From the NCBI GenBank assembly GCA_021843755.1, contig JAKBWB010000063.1:24704-88703 (forward strand): a stretch of DNA of 64,000 nucleotides. Direction: 5' to 3'. Positions 1 through 7,973 of this stretch are shown here, in pieces. The notes beneath the pieces were generated by a model that was not told where the DNA came from, searched no databases, and worked only from the letters and a program-made list of their open reading frames with translations. A program made the translations under genes and the position numbers. How positions within the stretch are numbered: the stretch's first letter is position 1; each line of letters begins with the position of its first letter. Origin of the DNA: Pseudomonadota bacterium. Lineage in GTDB: Bacteria; Pseudomonadota; Gammaproteobacteria; Steroidobacterales; Steroidobacteraceae.

Positions 1-264
1 GGCTACTTCCTGGACGGAACGGCGCCGGTGCGTATCGCGACGATTCCGCCCGGCGAACTCAACGCGGCGCAGCGCGAGGCGGCGCAGACCGACGAGCACG
101 TTGCAGTCGAGTATGTGAGGCAGCACCCTCACGGACTGCTCGCCGAGGCGGGCCACTATGCGCTGCGGGGCGTCATCGACATCACCTCCACCGGATTTCA
201 CCTGGCGGTGGGTGTCGTGTGGGACACGCTCGAAGTGGGGTACGACATCCTGCGACACCTATGA
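1..264 (+). CDS. C-terminal fragment of an unknown protein
   Basis: The reading frame is open from the first base and ends at a TGA at 262-264, so the gene starts upstream of the window. The 87 visible residues include an N-terminal polar stretch (PPGELNAAQREAAQ), then a more hydrophobic tail with ITSTGFHLAVGVVWDTL that could be an amphipathic or membrane-associated helix. No family is recognised. An internal GTG at 28 could be mistaken for a start but has no clear ribosome-binding site. Function unknown. Confidence 0.5.
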   Translation, partial: GYFLDGTAPVRIATIPPGELNAAQREAAQTDEHVAVEYVRQHPHGLLAEAGHYALRGVIDITSTGFHLAVGVVWDTLEVGYDILRHL

Positions 265-353
265 AGGGGACGGGACGACAAGCGCGCGAGCGCCCCCGGA
301 GCACCCGCGATCCCGTGCGAGAGTCGCGCCGGTCCGACCTGGGCCGAGGCGCG

Positions 354-767
354 TCAAGGCTTGATCTGTCCGCGAACCGCGCCCGCCGGATGCTTGTGCG
401 TATGCACGTTCAGATACAGATCCCCGGCCCGGTAGGCACGGTACTGCGCCGGCGTCAACTTGGCGCCGGCCGGCACGAACCAGGTGTTGTTCCGCCCGTG
501 CTTCAGCCAGATGAGGATCGGACCGTTCTTCCCCGGCGCGCCTTCGTGTATGTGCACCATGAATGGTTTTATGCCACGGACGATCACCGTGCCGCTGACT
601 TGACCCTGCGGGGTGACCGTGATGGTCGCGTGACCGCTGCCCACTGTGGTAACGGGCGGAACTTCCTGGGCACCGGTGAGAACGACGTGCGAGGTGTGCG
701 CACTCGCCAGTCCGATGCCGGCCACCAGCAGCACGATGGCCGCAGTCCGCTTGAGGAATGCATGCAT
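354..767 (-). CDS. CHRD domain secreted protein
   Basis: A 137-residue protein with a Sec signal peptide (positively charged MHAFLKRT, then a hydrophobic core ending LASAHT near residue 23). The rest matches the CHRD pattern: LTGAQEVPPV near residues 31-40, a GSGHATITV strand, IHEG, and the terminal NVHTHKHPAGAVRGQI. CHRD domains are beta-rich, occur in chordin and in many bacterial secreted proteins, and have no established enzymatic activity. It is expected in the periplasm or outside the cell. It stands alone, convergent with the partial gene at the window start, so context gives no function. Assignment to the family is firm; role unknown. Confidence 0.85.
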   Translation of the reverse strand: MHAFLKRTAAIVLLVAGIGLASAHTSHVVLTGAQEVPPVTTVGSGHATITVTPQGQVSGTVIVRGIKPFMVHIHEGAPGKNGPILIWLKHGRNNTWFVPAGAKLTPAQYRAYRAGDLYLNVHTHKHPAGAVRGQIKP

Positions 768-1024
768 GGGACGCTCCTCGCCGAATGATCAGAGCTGCGA
801 CCCTATCACCGTCACCGGGGCTTCGCCATCGTTTGGACGGTGCCGGCTCTGCCGGCCGCCGGCGTCTTATCGTTACGTTCGAGAATACGCCTGTTGTCGG
901 ACACCCGGCCCGCGTCCCCGGACCGATCGCGAGCCGCAGCCGGGGCCGCAGCAGCAGCGAGCCCGCACAGCCTGCCACGCTGCGGCTCACGAGTTCTCGG
1001 GTTGCCGCGCTCGAGTTCCGCCCT

Positions 1025-2110
1025 CTACATCGGCACGCCGCACCGTGCGAGAACTTCCCGCAGATCCCGCAGCGGAGGAAACACCTCATTGTTCCAGTCG
1101 GCGCCCTGCGCATCGTGCGCCCGCTGCTCGTATTCCACGATTTCCTTGTCCTCCCGAAAGATCCGCTCGGTGAACCAGGAGACAAACGGCCAGACCAAAT
1201 GGATCAGGCCCGGCACCGGCGGCTTCTTCACGGACAGAAAGCCGAAAGTGCGGTTCGTACGCTGCTCAGCGTCGATCGGCGTGTAGCAAAGCCACACGTC
1301 CAGCACGGGGTCCTGTGTCTCGTGGATATCGCGTCCGACCCAGACTCTCAGGCTCTGGGAGGGGTAATCGGTGCGGATGCGCATGTGGTCGCGAAAGTCC
1401 TTGCGCGCTTCATTGCGCTTGCGCATCATGTTCACGATCACCTGTTCGCCCACGCTCGGCCTACCCTCGGTACGGCTGAAGCTGTATTCGACTTGCGCCC
1501 AGTTTTCCCCGTGCTGACGTCCGAGACAGCTGGCGCGGATCGAGCCCATCTGCTTGCGGTGCAGGAACTGATGATTCATGTCGAACAGGTTCTCGTGCAT
1601 GAACGTGTAGTGGCAGTTCACCTCGCGATTGAGCCGGCGGGTCTTGTATCCTCTGCGCCCCGCCGCGCCGAGCGCGGTGGGCAACCGCTCCTGCGCCAGC
1701 GCCGGATTGCCGGGAAACACCAGAATCAAGCCGTCCATCTCGCGGACCGGGTAGCTGTGCACGCCATTGGGCGCGCGTTCCTTACCGAGGTACGGGACGT
1801 CCACGCATTTCCCGGCGCAGTCGTACGCCCACCCGTGATAGTGACACTTCAGCTGATCGCCACGCACGACGCCGAGGTGCAGAGGAACCTGCCGGTGCGC
1901 GCAGCGGTCCTCGAGTGCGAACACTCGGCCACTCGCGCCGCGATACAACGCAATCGGCTTGCCGGCAAAATGGCGCCCGATGATCTGCCCCTGGCGCACC
2001 TCATCGGACCAGGCAAGCGGGTACCAATAATCCGGATTCGCCGCCAAACGCCTGAGATCCCCCGTTCCTGCCCGGCCTGTGAAAGACACTGTCGCCTGAT
2101 CGTTCGGCAT
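1025..2110 (-). CDS. Rieske non-heme iron oxygenase, alpha-type subunit
   Basis: A 361-residue Rieske-type oxygenase. The Rieske [2Fe-2S] ligands are visible as C70-x-H72 and C89-xx-H92 (CAH ... CHYHGW). The catalytic domain has the mononuclear iron pattern around NLFDMNHQFLH. This family uses O2 and electrons from a separate reductase to hydroxylate or demethylate organic substrates; the closest style is vanillate demethylase / pheophorbide oxygenase type, but the substrate cannot be read. The start at 2110 is preferred to an upstream in-frame ATG (2212) because an AGGGG box (AAGGGGCGG) lies just before it and the protein then begins at a normal family N-terminus. No reductase gene is adjacent. 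Confidence 0.85.
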   Translation of the reverse strand: MPNDQATVSFTGRAGTGDLRRLAANPDYWYPLAWSDEVRQGQIIGRHFAGKPIALYRGASGRVFALEDRCAHRQVPLHLGVVRGDQLKCHYHGWAYDCAGKCVDVPYLGKERAPNGVHSYPVREMDGLILVFPGNPALAQERLPTALGAAGRRGYKTRRLNREVNCHYTFMHENLFDMNHQFLHRKQMGSIRASCLGRQHGENWAQVEYSFSRTEGRPSVGEQVIVNMMRKRNEARKDFRDHMRIRTDYPSQSLRVWVGRDIHETQDPVLDVWLCYTPIDAEQRTNRTFGFLSVKKPPVPGLIHLVWPFVSWFTERIFREDKEIVEYEQRAHDAQGADWNNEVFPPLRDLREVLARCGVPM

Positions 2111-2287
2111 CTGCCGCCCCTTCGCTTGTTGTAACACAAAAGGCAGTTTACCCTCTTGGCCAGACAGCGGCGAGGAGCGCCGCGCGAGGCGGCGCCGGCG
2201 CACGACGCGCACCCTGAAAATGCAACGAAATCCGGCGCTTGAGGCTCGGATGAGCCCGCCCGGCCTGATTGTGACGCCCTTGATCCT

Positions 2288-3034
2288 ATGCGTAGCGGAT
2301 TCTCATCACTCAATTTCATCCTGCGAATTCTGGCGATCACGGCCGCGGCGTTCGTTCTTTTCGGATCCATCGCCGCCGCGCTGGGGCACGAAGTCGCAAC
2401 GTACGCCGTGCAGGGCGTCGTTCTAATCTACGTGTGGTCCTTGGTGGGCCGATCGCTCAGGAATCCCCGTCAGCTCGTATTGCTGCGAGGCATCCGGCCG
2501 CGGCACTTGCTGCAGGCGCTGCTCGTCCTGACGGCCACCCTGAGTGCGGTCATTGCGCTGCTGCTTCCGCACACCTTCCTCCGGTGGGGATGGTGGGACT
2601 CACTCGGGGGAAACGGCAGCGTGATTCTCGGCCAAGCCACCGCAGCGGCCTCGCTCCTGTCGCGCATCGTGCTGCCGGCGCTGATCGTCGTTGCGCTGCT
2701 GCTGTGCCTGTGCGGCTTCGCGTTGCGCGAGGAGCGCATGTTCCGGCGGGGAGACGAGCGGCGGCACCTGAGCACTCGCCTGTGGCGCTCGCTGCTGTTC
2801 GGTCTCGCCCATCTCGTCATGGGCATTCCGATCGGAGCGGCCATCGGACTCGGCGTCGGGGGGTTCGGATTCAGTCAAGTGTATCTGAGCCGCTGGCGTG
2901 AGAGCCGCTCTCGCTACCAGAGCGTGCTCGACTCCGCCAGAGTCCATGTCCTCTACAACCTGATCCTCATCGGACTGGTGATCGTGCTGCTGATCGTGGC
3001 GAGCCGGACGAATCCGGGCGCACGGACAACGTGA
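2288..3034 (+). CDS. CPBP-family intramembrane metalloprotease-like protein
   Basis: A 248-residue polytopic membrane protein with about six hydrophobic segments. Three spaced motifs fit the CPBP (CAAX protease/bacteriocin-processing, ABI) family: EERMFRRG after a transmembrane helix near residue 145, FGLAH near residues 177-181, and HVLYNL near residues 219-224. In that family the Glu pair and the two His residues form the active site. It is transcribed divergently from the Rieske oxygenase across a 177-bp gap. The function of most bacterial members is unknown, and no substrate gene is visible here. The match is motif-based; a non-proteolytic membrane protein remains possible. Confidence 0.65.
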   Translation: MRSGFSSLNFILRILAITAAAFVLFGSIAAALGHEVATYAVQGVVLIYVWSLVGRSLRNPRQLVLLRGIRPRHLLQALLVLTATLSAVIALLLPHTFLRWGWWDSLGGNGSVILGQATAAASLLSRIVLPALIVVALLLCLCGFALREERMFRRGDERRHLSTRLWRSLLFGLAHLVMGIPIGAAIGLGVGGFGFSQVYLSRWRESRSRYQSVLDSARVHVLYNLILIGLVIVLLIVASRTNPGARTT

Positions 3035-3090
3035 GCACGGCTTGGCACCGCAACGAGCCGCGCTGTGCCGCGATCACCCGGCACGGACGC

Positions 3091-3315
3091 TCAAGAAGTT
3101 GCCAGCTCGATGTGCTCGACGATGAACTCGGAGCCGGGAACGCCTCGCTGGCGCGTGCGGAAGTCGCTGTACAACGACACGGCATCGGCACCGGCGCGAC
3201 GAACCTCATCCGGGACTTTGGGAACACGTTTGCGCGTCGCCAGGCGCGATTCCACGATCCCCGTATTCTCCAGAGTGATTTCCACTTTTCTGACTGTTCC
3301 GAGCACCTGCGTCAC
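3091..3315 (-). CDS. Small hypothetical protein
   Basis: A 74-residue ORF beginning MTQVLGTVRKVEITLENTG, followed by a basic stretch (RLATRKRVPK) and ending EFIVEHIELATS. Its composition, with alternating beta-like N-terminus and few Arg/Pro/Ser runs, is more protein-like than the neighbouring GC-rich shadow frames. No family recognised, no operon partner: it is convergent with the CPBP gene and lies beyond the end of the sHdr operon. Confidence 0.35.
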   Translation of the reverse strand: MTQVLGTVRKVEITLENTGIVESRLATRKRVPKVPDEVRRAGADAVSLYSDFRTRQRGVPGSEFIVEHIELATS

Positions 3316-3809
3316 TCGCCTCCGGGTTGATCCGTTTCCAAGCGATCGAACCGCCTGGGGTTCGATGGCCGCACCGGGGTGGTAGCGGCCCGAAGCCGAG
3401 GGACTTGAAGCTCAGGTCTGGAAATCAGCACCCCCGCACCGCCGCGGCAAGAACGTGCCGCGACGCCGGCATCATCATGCCGCCCCCGTACCGCCGGCGG
3501 GCTTGGCTTGTGGCGATGACACTCACCGGACCGCGCACAATGCCCGGCCGTGCGCGCCGCCCCTGAGGCCGCGCGCACGCAGTCGCGCCGCTGCGCGTGC
3601 TCGAGCCGGCGGGCCGCATCATCGCTCTTGGGTGCTCCCGGGCACCGTCTGCAGCGCCTCGGTCAGTTCACGGTCGCAGGGATCATCACTCGCTTGCTCC
3701 GCTCGATCGGCGCCGGCGCGTCGCCTACCGAGGTGGTGCGCGCGTCCCTCGAGCGCATCGTCACGCAGGTACTGGCTCGAGCCGCCGAAGATCGACGAAC
3801 CGCAAATCC
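3316..3809. other. Gene-free stretch downstream of the sHdr operon
   Basis: No convincing gene. Several frames stay open only because of the high GC content. A plus-strand frame at 3550-3834 contains one helical-looking segment (AGIITRLLRSIGAG) but overlaps the 3' end of the flavoprotein gene, has no usable ribosome-binding site, and is not accepted. No strong hairpin plus T-run terminator was found. Confidence 0.4.
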
Positions 3810-4976
3810 TCATGCTGCGCCCGCACGCACCTGACACCGATCCGCAGTTCCGGCGGCGGCGTCCGACCAGTATTCGGGGGACGCAATCCAGCCGCGCCAC
3901 AGCGCTTCGGCGGTGGCGGCTTCTCGCCCGAGGCCGCCACGCAGCTCCCGCCGGCGCAGCAGCGCGCGCCGGTACGCGGGGTCGTACAGATCCGACAGAT
4001 CGCTCTCATACTCGTGCAATGCGTTGCCGTGCCCGGCGAGCCAGCTCGCGACCGCGTTCCCGGCCAAGGTTCCGGAATACACCGCGGCCTCGATGCCGGC
4101 CCCCGTCACCGGATGGGTCAGCCCGGCTGCATCGCCGGCCAGCAACACAGGAACTGCCCCGAGAGCGCCGATGGCGCGCAGCCGTCCACCAACCGGGATC
4201 AGCCCTCCCGTCATCGACGACGGGGGGGACGCCTGCACCCTCGCGTCCGCTGCCAGACGGGTGTGCAGATCCCGCAGCAACGGCTTGAGTCGATCACGGA
4301 GATGAAACTCTACGCCGACCCCGAGGTTCGCGGCGCTTCCCTTGGGGAACAGCCAGGCATAACCGCCTGGATAGGCGGGACTCAGGAAGATGTCCGTCGC
4401 CTCGTAGGGATGCAGCAGGCCCACGGTGAACTGCCTGGCCGCCACGAGTTGAAGATTCGATCGCCCGATCACCGCGCCCACCCGCGACCGGGGTCCGTCG
4501 GCACCGACCAGCGCGCGCGGGCGGATGAGCGCGCCGTTCGAGAGACGCACACCCCCATCAGCATGGACCTCGCGGACCGCCACGCCGAGCAGAATACGCG
4601 CCCCGTCGGCCGCCGCCCGGCGCGCCAGCGCCTGATCAAACGCGCTCCTGCAGATCATGCGGCCCCGGAAATCCTCGCTCACCCGCGACTGCGCCGCCTG
4701 CACCGCCGTCACCATGCGCACGATCCGCTGCGTTGCGATCCCCTCCCAGGAAAAGCCTTCGATGCTGAATGCGCTCGACACGAACTCGGCGCACTGGACC
4801 GGCTCACCGACGCACCCGCGCCGCTCCACTGCCAGTACACGGCAACCCTTGGACGCCGCCGCGGCGGCGGCGCTGGCACCCGCCGGGCCTAGCCCCACGA
4901 CCAGCAGCTCCGGCCGCTGCTCAGGCTGTGCTTCGGGAGAGAATCGAGCCGCTGCGGGTGCCCCCACGGGAACCAT
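3810..4976 (-). CDS. lipT: LipT-like FAD-dependent oxidoreductase (geranylgeranyl-reductase family)
   Basis: A 388-residue flavoprotein of the geranylgeranyl reductase/FixC family. The FAD-binding motif GLGPAGAS lies near residues 29-36, a second nucleotide signature GADGPRSRVG mid-protein, and the family block LLAGDAAGLTHPVTGAGIEAA in the C-terminal half. Start chosen at ATG 4976, where family homology begins; the longer frame reads out of the arsR gene. It lies 17 bp after that regulator, last in the sHdr operon. In sHdr organisms a protein of this type, LipT, accompanies sLpl, LipS1 and LipS2 and is proposed to supply reducing equivalents for lipoate assembly. The family call is firm; the LipT role rests on context. 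Confidence 0.75.
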   Translation of the reverse strand: MVPVGAPAAARFSPEAQPEQRPELLVVGLGPAGASAAAAAASKGCRVLAVERRGCVGEPVQCAEFVSSAFSIEGFSWEGIATQRIVRMVTAVQAAQSRVSEDFRGRMICRSAFDQALARRAAADGARILLGVAVREVHADGGVRLSNGALIRPRALVGADGPRSRVGAVIGRSNLQLVAARQFTVGLLHPYEATDIFLSPAYPGGYAWLFPKGSAANLGVGVEFHLRDRLKPLLRDLHTRLAADARVQASPPSSMTGGLIPVGGRLRAIGALGAVPVLLAGDAAGLTHPVTGAGIEAAVYSGTLAGNAVASWLAGHGNALHEYESDLSDLYDPAYRRALLRRRELRGGLGREAATAEALWRGWIASPEYWSDAAAGTADRCQVRAGAA

Positions 4977-4993
4977 GGATGCCTCGCGAGCGC

Positions 4994-5356
4994 TCAGCGG
5001 CGCTTGGGGCAGAACTGTTGGTGCAGTGTCTTCATCAGCGCGGCGACCTCCTTGCTCGCCAGGACGTAGTAAACCGACTGGCCCCGGCGATGCGCCTCGA
5101 CGACGTGGTGTTCGCGCAGCAGTGCAAGATGCTGCGAAACGGCGGATTGGCTGACACCGACGCTGGACTGCAGCTGGTTCACCGACTTCGCGCCCTCGGC
5201 CAGCTGGCACACCAGCAGCAGCCGCACCCCATTGGCGATGACTTTGAGCACGTCGCTGGCTCGTTCCGCGTTGGCCTGCAGCTCGGCCAGTTCCCGGGGA
5301 CGCAGAGCACCGGCGAGCGTCGCGGCGACCGGCACCGGCTTGCCTCGTCCCGTCAT
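4994..5356 (-). CDS. shdrR: ArsR/SmtB-type sulfane-sulfur regulator (sHdrR-like)
   Basis: A 120-residue winged-helix ArsR repressor. The recognition helix region reads NQLQSSVGVSQSAVSQHLALLRE (residues 60-82), followed by the wing RRGQSVYYVL. Two cysteines at positions 50 (LLLVC) and 116 (QQFCPKRR) sit where thiol-based sensors of the SqrR/SoxR/sHdrR kind carry their reactive pair, so it probably detects persulfides or polysulfides and derepresses sulfur oxidation. The start ATG overlaps the lbpA stop by ATGA (5353-5356); longer in-frame starts lie inside lbpA. As part of the operon it would feed back on its own expression. The sensing role is inferred from the cysteines and the location. Confidence 0.85.
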   Translation of the reverse strand: MTGRGKPVPVAATLAGALRPRELAELQANAERASDVLKVIANGVRLLLVCQLAEGAKSVNQLQSSVGVSQSAVSQHLALLREHHVVEAHRRGQSVYYVLASKEVAALMKTLHQQFCPKRR

Positions 5357-5796
5357 CCGCCGCACCCCGCAAAGCCATCGGCGGTCATCTTCGCCTCGTA
5401 GGGCGCCGCGACCTCGGCTCCGGCCACCAGCGTCGGCCTGACCGTGTCCCAATCGAGCGGCTTGATGACCAGCAGCCAGCCCTTCTCATAAGGATCCTCG
5501 TTGGCAATCGCAGGGGTGGCCACCAGCGCCTCATTCACCGCAGCCACCGTACCCGCGCAAGCGAGCTTTGCCGGTCCCACCCACTTGCCCGACTCCACGG
5601 TAGCGCAGGACTTGCCGGCCTTGACCTCCTTGCCGACGGCCTTGGGCGTATAGGCCACCAGGCGGCCGGCCATCGCCGTCGCGACGGCGGTCATGCCCAC
5701 CTTGACGTTGCCGTCCCCGAGTTCCTGGTACCAGATGTGGTTCTGCACGTCGTACAGCAAGTCGTCCGGAAGATTGCAACCGCGCACCTTGGCCAT
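5353..5796 (-). CDS. lbpA: LbpA, lipoate-binding protein of the sHdr system (GcvH-like)
   Basis: A 147-residue GcvH-like protein. The lipoylation site is clear: VESGKWVGPAK, with Lys71 as the modified residue. The N-terminus (GCNLPDDLLYDVQNHIWYQ) and the ENEDPYxxGW-like block (NEDPYEKGWLLVIKP) match the LbpA subgroup rather than glycine-cleavage GcvH. In sHdr organisms LbpA shuttles sulfur intermediates on its lipoyl arm and is essential for thiosulfate oxidation; it acts in the cytoplasm. It follows a 138-codon unknown gene and overlaps the arsR regulator by four bases. An unusual Cys-containing tail (FAGCGG) closes the protein. Confidence 0.92.
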   Translation of the reverse strand: MAKVRGCNLPDDLLYDVQNHIWYQELGDGNVKVGMTAVATAMAGRLVAYTPKAVGKEVKAGKSCATVESGKWVGPAKLACAGTVAAVNEALVATPAIANEDPYEKGWLLVIKPLDWDTVRPTLVAGAEVAAPYEAKMTADGFAGCGG

Positions 5797-5824
5797 ATCG
5801 AATCCCCTCGTTCCAGCCCCGGTC

Positions 5825-6241
5825 TCACTCCGCCGCGGTGCGCAGCGGACGCGAGGCGCAGCAGAACTCCCCGAGACGCTCCACTTGTAATTTACCGGCG
5901 ATGAACAGGTAAAGATGGTTCGCCAGCCGCGCCATCATCAGCGCCCGGGCGCCGCAGCGGGTGTCGTCCGGCTCCAATGTTAGCAGATTGTAGTGATAGA
6001 CCAGCTCGCGGCAGCTCTCCCGGCACGCATTGAAGCTCGGTTCACCGCGCGCGCCCTGATGGTGCAGCGCAAGCAGCCGGAATCCCTCCCGGCGCCCGCC
6101 CGTCGGCCGCTCGCCCCTGGCGGCTATCCAGTGTTCGAGCACTTCCTCCGCCAAGGCGAGCATCGTACCGGCATCCCCGGCCTGCGGCCCCTTCTCCAGC
6201 AGTTCCGCCAGCCGCTGGCCGATCTGCGCCAGATTCCTCAT
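5825..6241 (-). CDS. Hypothetical protein inside the sHdr operon
   Basis: A 138-residue, mostly helical cytoplasmic protein (MRNLAQIGQRLAELLEKG ... RALMMARLANHLYLFIAGKL). It contains five cysteines, two of them adjacent near the C-terminus (GEFCCASRP), and two in NACRESCRELV. No family recognised. Its ATG overlaps the hdrB2 stop (ATGA at 6238-6241), so it is translationally coupled to the heterodisulfide-reductase-like subunits, and lbpA follows 28 bp later. The tight coupling suggests a role with sHdr or LbpA, for example as a small accessory or assembly factor, but the sequence itself gives no function. Confidence 0.75.
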   Translation of the reverse strand: MRNLAQIGQRLAELLEKGPQAGDAGTMLALAEEVLEHWIAARGERPTGGRREGFRLLALHHQGARGEPSFNACRESCRELVYHYNLLTLEPDDTRCGARALMMARLANHLYLFIAGKLQVERLGEFCCASRPLRTAAE

Positions 6242-7176
6242 GTCACGCCCCGGGCGGCCAGCAGCTCACGCGCGTCAGACACGTTCTCGTGCAGCCCGAC
6301 CTTGCGCGGCGACAGCCCGAGCGCGAGCCCCAGCAACTGCGTGAAATAGATGATCTTGACTCCGGTCCGCACACCGAGCCTCTTCTCCGCCCGCACCTGG
6401 TGCAGCTCGAGCCCGGAGTGACAGGTGGGGCACTCGGTGGCGATCACCTCGGCGCCGGCCGCCTCGGCCGCTTGCAGGATGTTCAGCACCAGATGCGTCG
6501 AGACGTCGCTGTCCGAGAGCGTATGCGCACCGCCGCAACAGGCTGTTTTCAGCGCAAACTCGACGTTCTCGGCGCCGGCGGCCGCGAGCAGATCGTCCAT
6601 GAAGTGGGGCTTGGCCGTTGACTCGCTTGCCGGCCCCGAGTCCTTCTCCGGGAAGATATGCCTCGGCCGCGTGTACATGCAACCGTAGTAGTTCGCGACC
6701 TTCAGACCCTTCAGGCCGCCGCGCACTCTGCGTCGCAATTCCTCTTCGCCTATCGCCGCCTTGAGCCACTCCAGCGCGTGCACAGTCTCGACTTCCCCGG
6801 GCTGATAGGCCGGATCACCCGCCTTGCGGGCCAGCCGCGCGACCACCTCGGCGCTGCCCGGGTCGTTCGCGAGGTCATGCTCGGCCTTCTTGAGGTTATG
6901 GTAGCAACCGTTGCATGGTGCCATGACCACGTCCATGCCCATCCGGTTGGCGGTCAACGAGAGGACCCGTGCCGAAAGGTAGGTCTGCACCTTCGGGTCG
7001 ACGTTCTTCGCCTCCATAGCGCCGCAACAGTTCCAGTCCGGCACTTCGACCAGATCCAGGCCGAGCGCCTTGCCCAGCTGTCGAGTCGAGCGGTTGTAGG
7101 CGTGTCCCGTACCCTCGAGCGCACAACCCGGATAATAGGCGACGCGACGGTATCTGTCGGCTTTGTTCTCAGGCAT
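6238..7176 (-). CDS. hdrB2: sHdrB2, non-cubane iron-sulfur subunit of sHdr
   Basis: A 312-residue HdrB-type (CCG domain) protein. Cysteine motifs are visible at YPGCALEG, DWNCCGAMEA, APCNGCY, YYGCM, TACCGGAHT and ECPTCHSG, consistent with two CCG modules that ligate non-cubane [4Fe-4S] clusters as in methanogen HdrB. In sHdr it forms part of the complex that oxidises protein-bound sulfane sulfur towards sulfite. The start ATG at 7176 follows a GGAGG box that overlaps the stop of hdrC2; the longer frame upstream reads through other genes. It overlaps the next gene by ATGA. B2 rather than B1 is assigned by gene order and by the shorter, two-CCG form. Confidence 0.9.
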   Translation of the reverse strand: MPENKADRYRRVAYYPGCALEGTGHAYNRSTRQLGKALGLDLVEVPDWNCCGAMEAKNVDPKVQTYLSARVLSLTANRMGMDVVMAPCNGCYHNLKKAEHDLANDPGSAEVVARLARKAGDPAYQPGEVETVHALEWLKAAIGEEELRRRVRGGLKGLKVANYYGCMYTRPRHIFPEKDSGPASESTAKPHFMDDLLAAAGAENVEFALKTACCGGAHTLSDSDVSTHLVLNILQAAEAAGAEVIATECPTCHSGLELHQVRAEKRLGVRTGVKIIYFTQLLGLALGLSPRKVGLHENVSDARELLAARGVT

Positions 7177-7187
7177 TGCTGCGCCTC

Positions 7188-7967
7188 CTAACCGCCCGAT
7201 GCGCCGGAGGCATCCTGACGCGCGGTCTCGATCAACTCGGACAAGCCGAGCGCCCGCCGATGCGCGGCGCTCTGCTCCTGCACGTACTCGTTCAGAGCGT
7301 CGCGCGCACCGCTCCAGCCCCGCGTTCGCGGTGCGCGCAGACTCGCCAGCCCCATCCGCGTCAAAAGGCCCAAAGGCAGATGCCGCAGCAGACGTCTGGC
7401 CATCTCCACGAGCCAGTCCTGGCCGAGCGCCTGCCCGGTGCGGGCGAAGAACCGCCTGATGAGCCGCCCCTCCTCGATCCGGCCGCGCTGGATGACTTGT
7501 TCGGTGAACACTTCGTCGAAAACCATCGCGGGAGACTTGCGCGTATGGCCCTTGAGTTCCAGCCAGTGGCTGAGGGCCTTCATCACGCCCTCTGGGAACA
7601 CGTCGCGGGGGCAGACATAGGTGCATTTGTTGCACGACACGCACTGCCAGATGATCTCTTTGTCCCGCAGCAGCTCCGACTCGAGCCCCATGCGCACCAG
7701 GTAGATCCAGAAGCGCGGATTGAAGTCCGGATTGATCGCATTGACGGTGCAGGCATTCGTGCACGAGCCGCACTGCCAACAGCGGTGAATGTGCTCTCCG
7801 CCGGGCAGCGAGGCGATCTGCTCCTGCAGTTCCTCGTTGTAGTCGGACACCACGCGCGAGTGGATGAACGTGCTCCAATGTCCGGATACGTCGACACCGT
7901 CGACCACCAGCTGATCGTGTGTGCGCAGGTCTTCCGGGCGGATGAGCGATTGTTCGTGAATGGGCAT
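7188..7967 (-). CDS. hdrC2: sHdrC2, 2x[4Fe-4S] subunit
   Basis: A 259-residue HdrC-type protein with two ferredoxin motifs: C63-xx-C66-xx-C69-xxx-C73 (CWQCGSCTNAC) and C109-xx-C112-xx-C115-xxx-C119 (CVSCNKCTYVC). These carry electrons between HdrA flavin and the HdrB clusters. The C-terminal ~130 residues are helical and Arg-rich. It is separated by 6 bp from the upstream hypothetical gene and 11 bp from hdrB2, so it is firmly in the operon. Confidence 0.9.
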   Translation of the reverse strand: MPIHEQSLIRPEDLRTHDQLVVDGVDVSGHWSTFIHSRVVSDYNEELQEQIASLPGGEHIHRCWQCGSCTNACTVNAINPDFNPRFWIYLVRMGLESELLRDKEIIWQCVSCNKCTYVCPRDVFPEGVMKALSHWLELKGHTRKSPAMVFDEVFTEQVIQRGRIEEGRLIRRFFARTGQALGQDWLVEMARRLLRHLPLGLLTRMGLASLRAPRTRGWSGARDALNEYVQEQSAAHRRALGLSELIETARQDASGASGG

Positions 7968-7973
7968 GTGAGC

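Noticed and set aside
758..2134. Plus-strand open frame of 458 codons
   Set aside because: It is antisense to the Rieske oxygenase, whose metal ligands are intact; no domain or plausible start region.
3550..3834. Plus-strand ORF of 94 codons with a helical segment
   Set aside because: Overlaps the 3' end of the lipT-like gene, lacks a ribosome-binding site, and its first half is Arg/Ser/Ala-rich noise.
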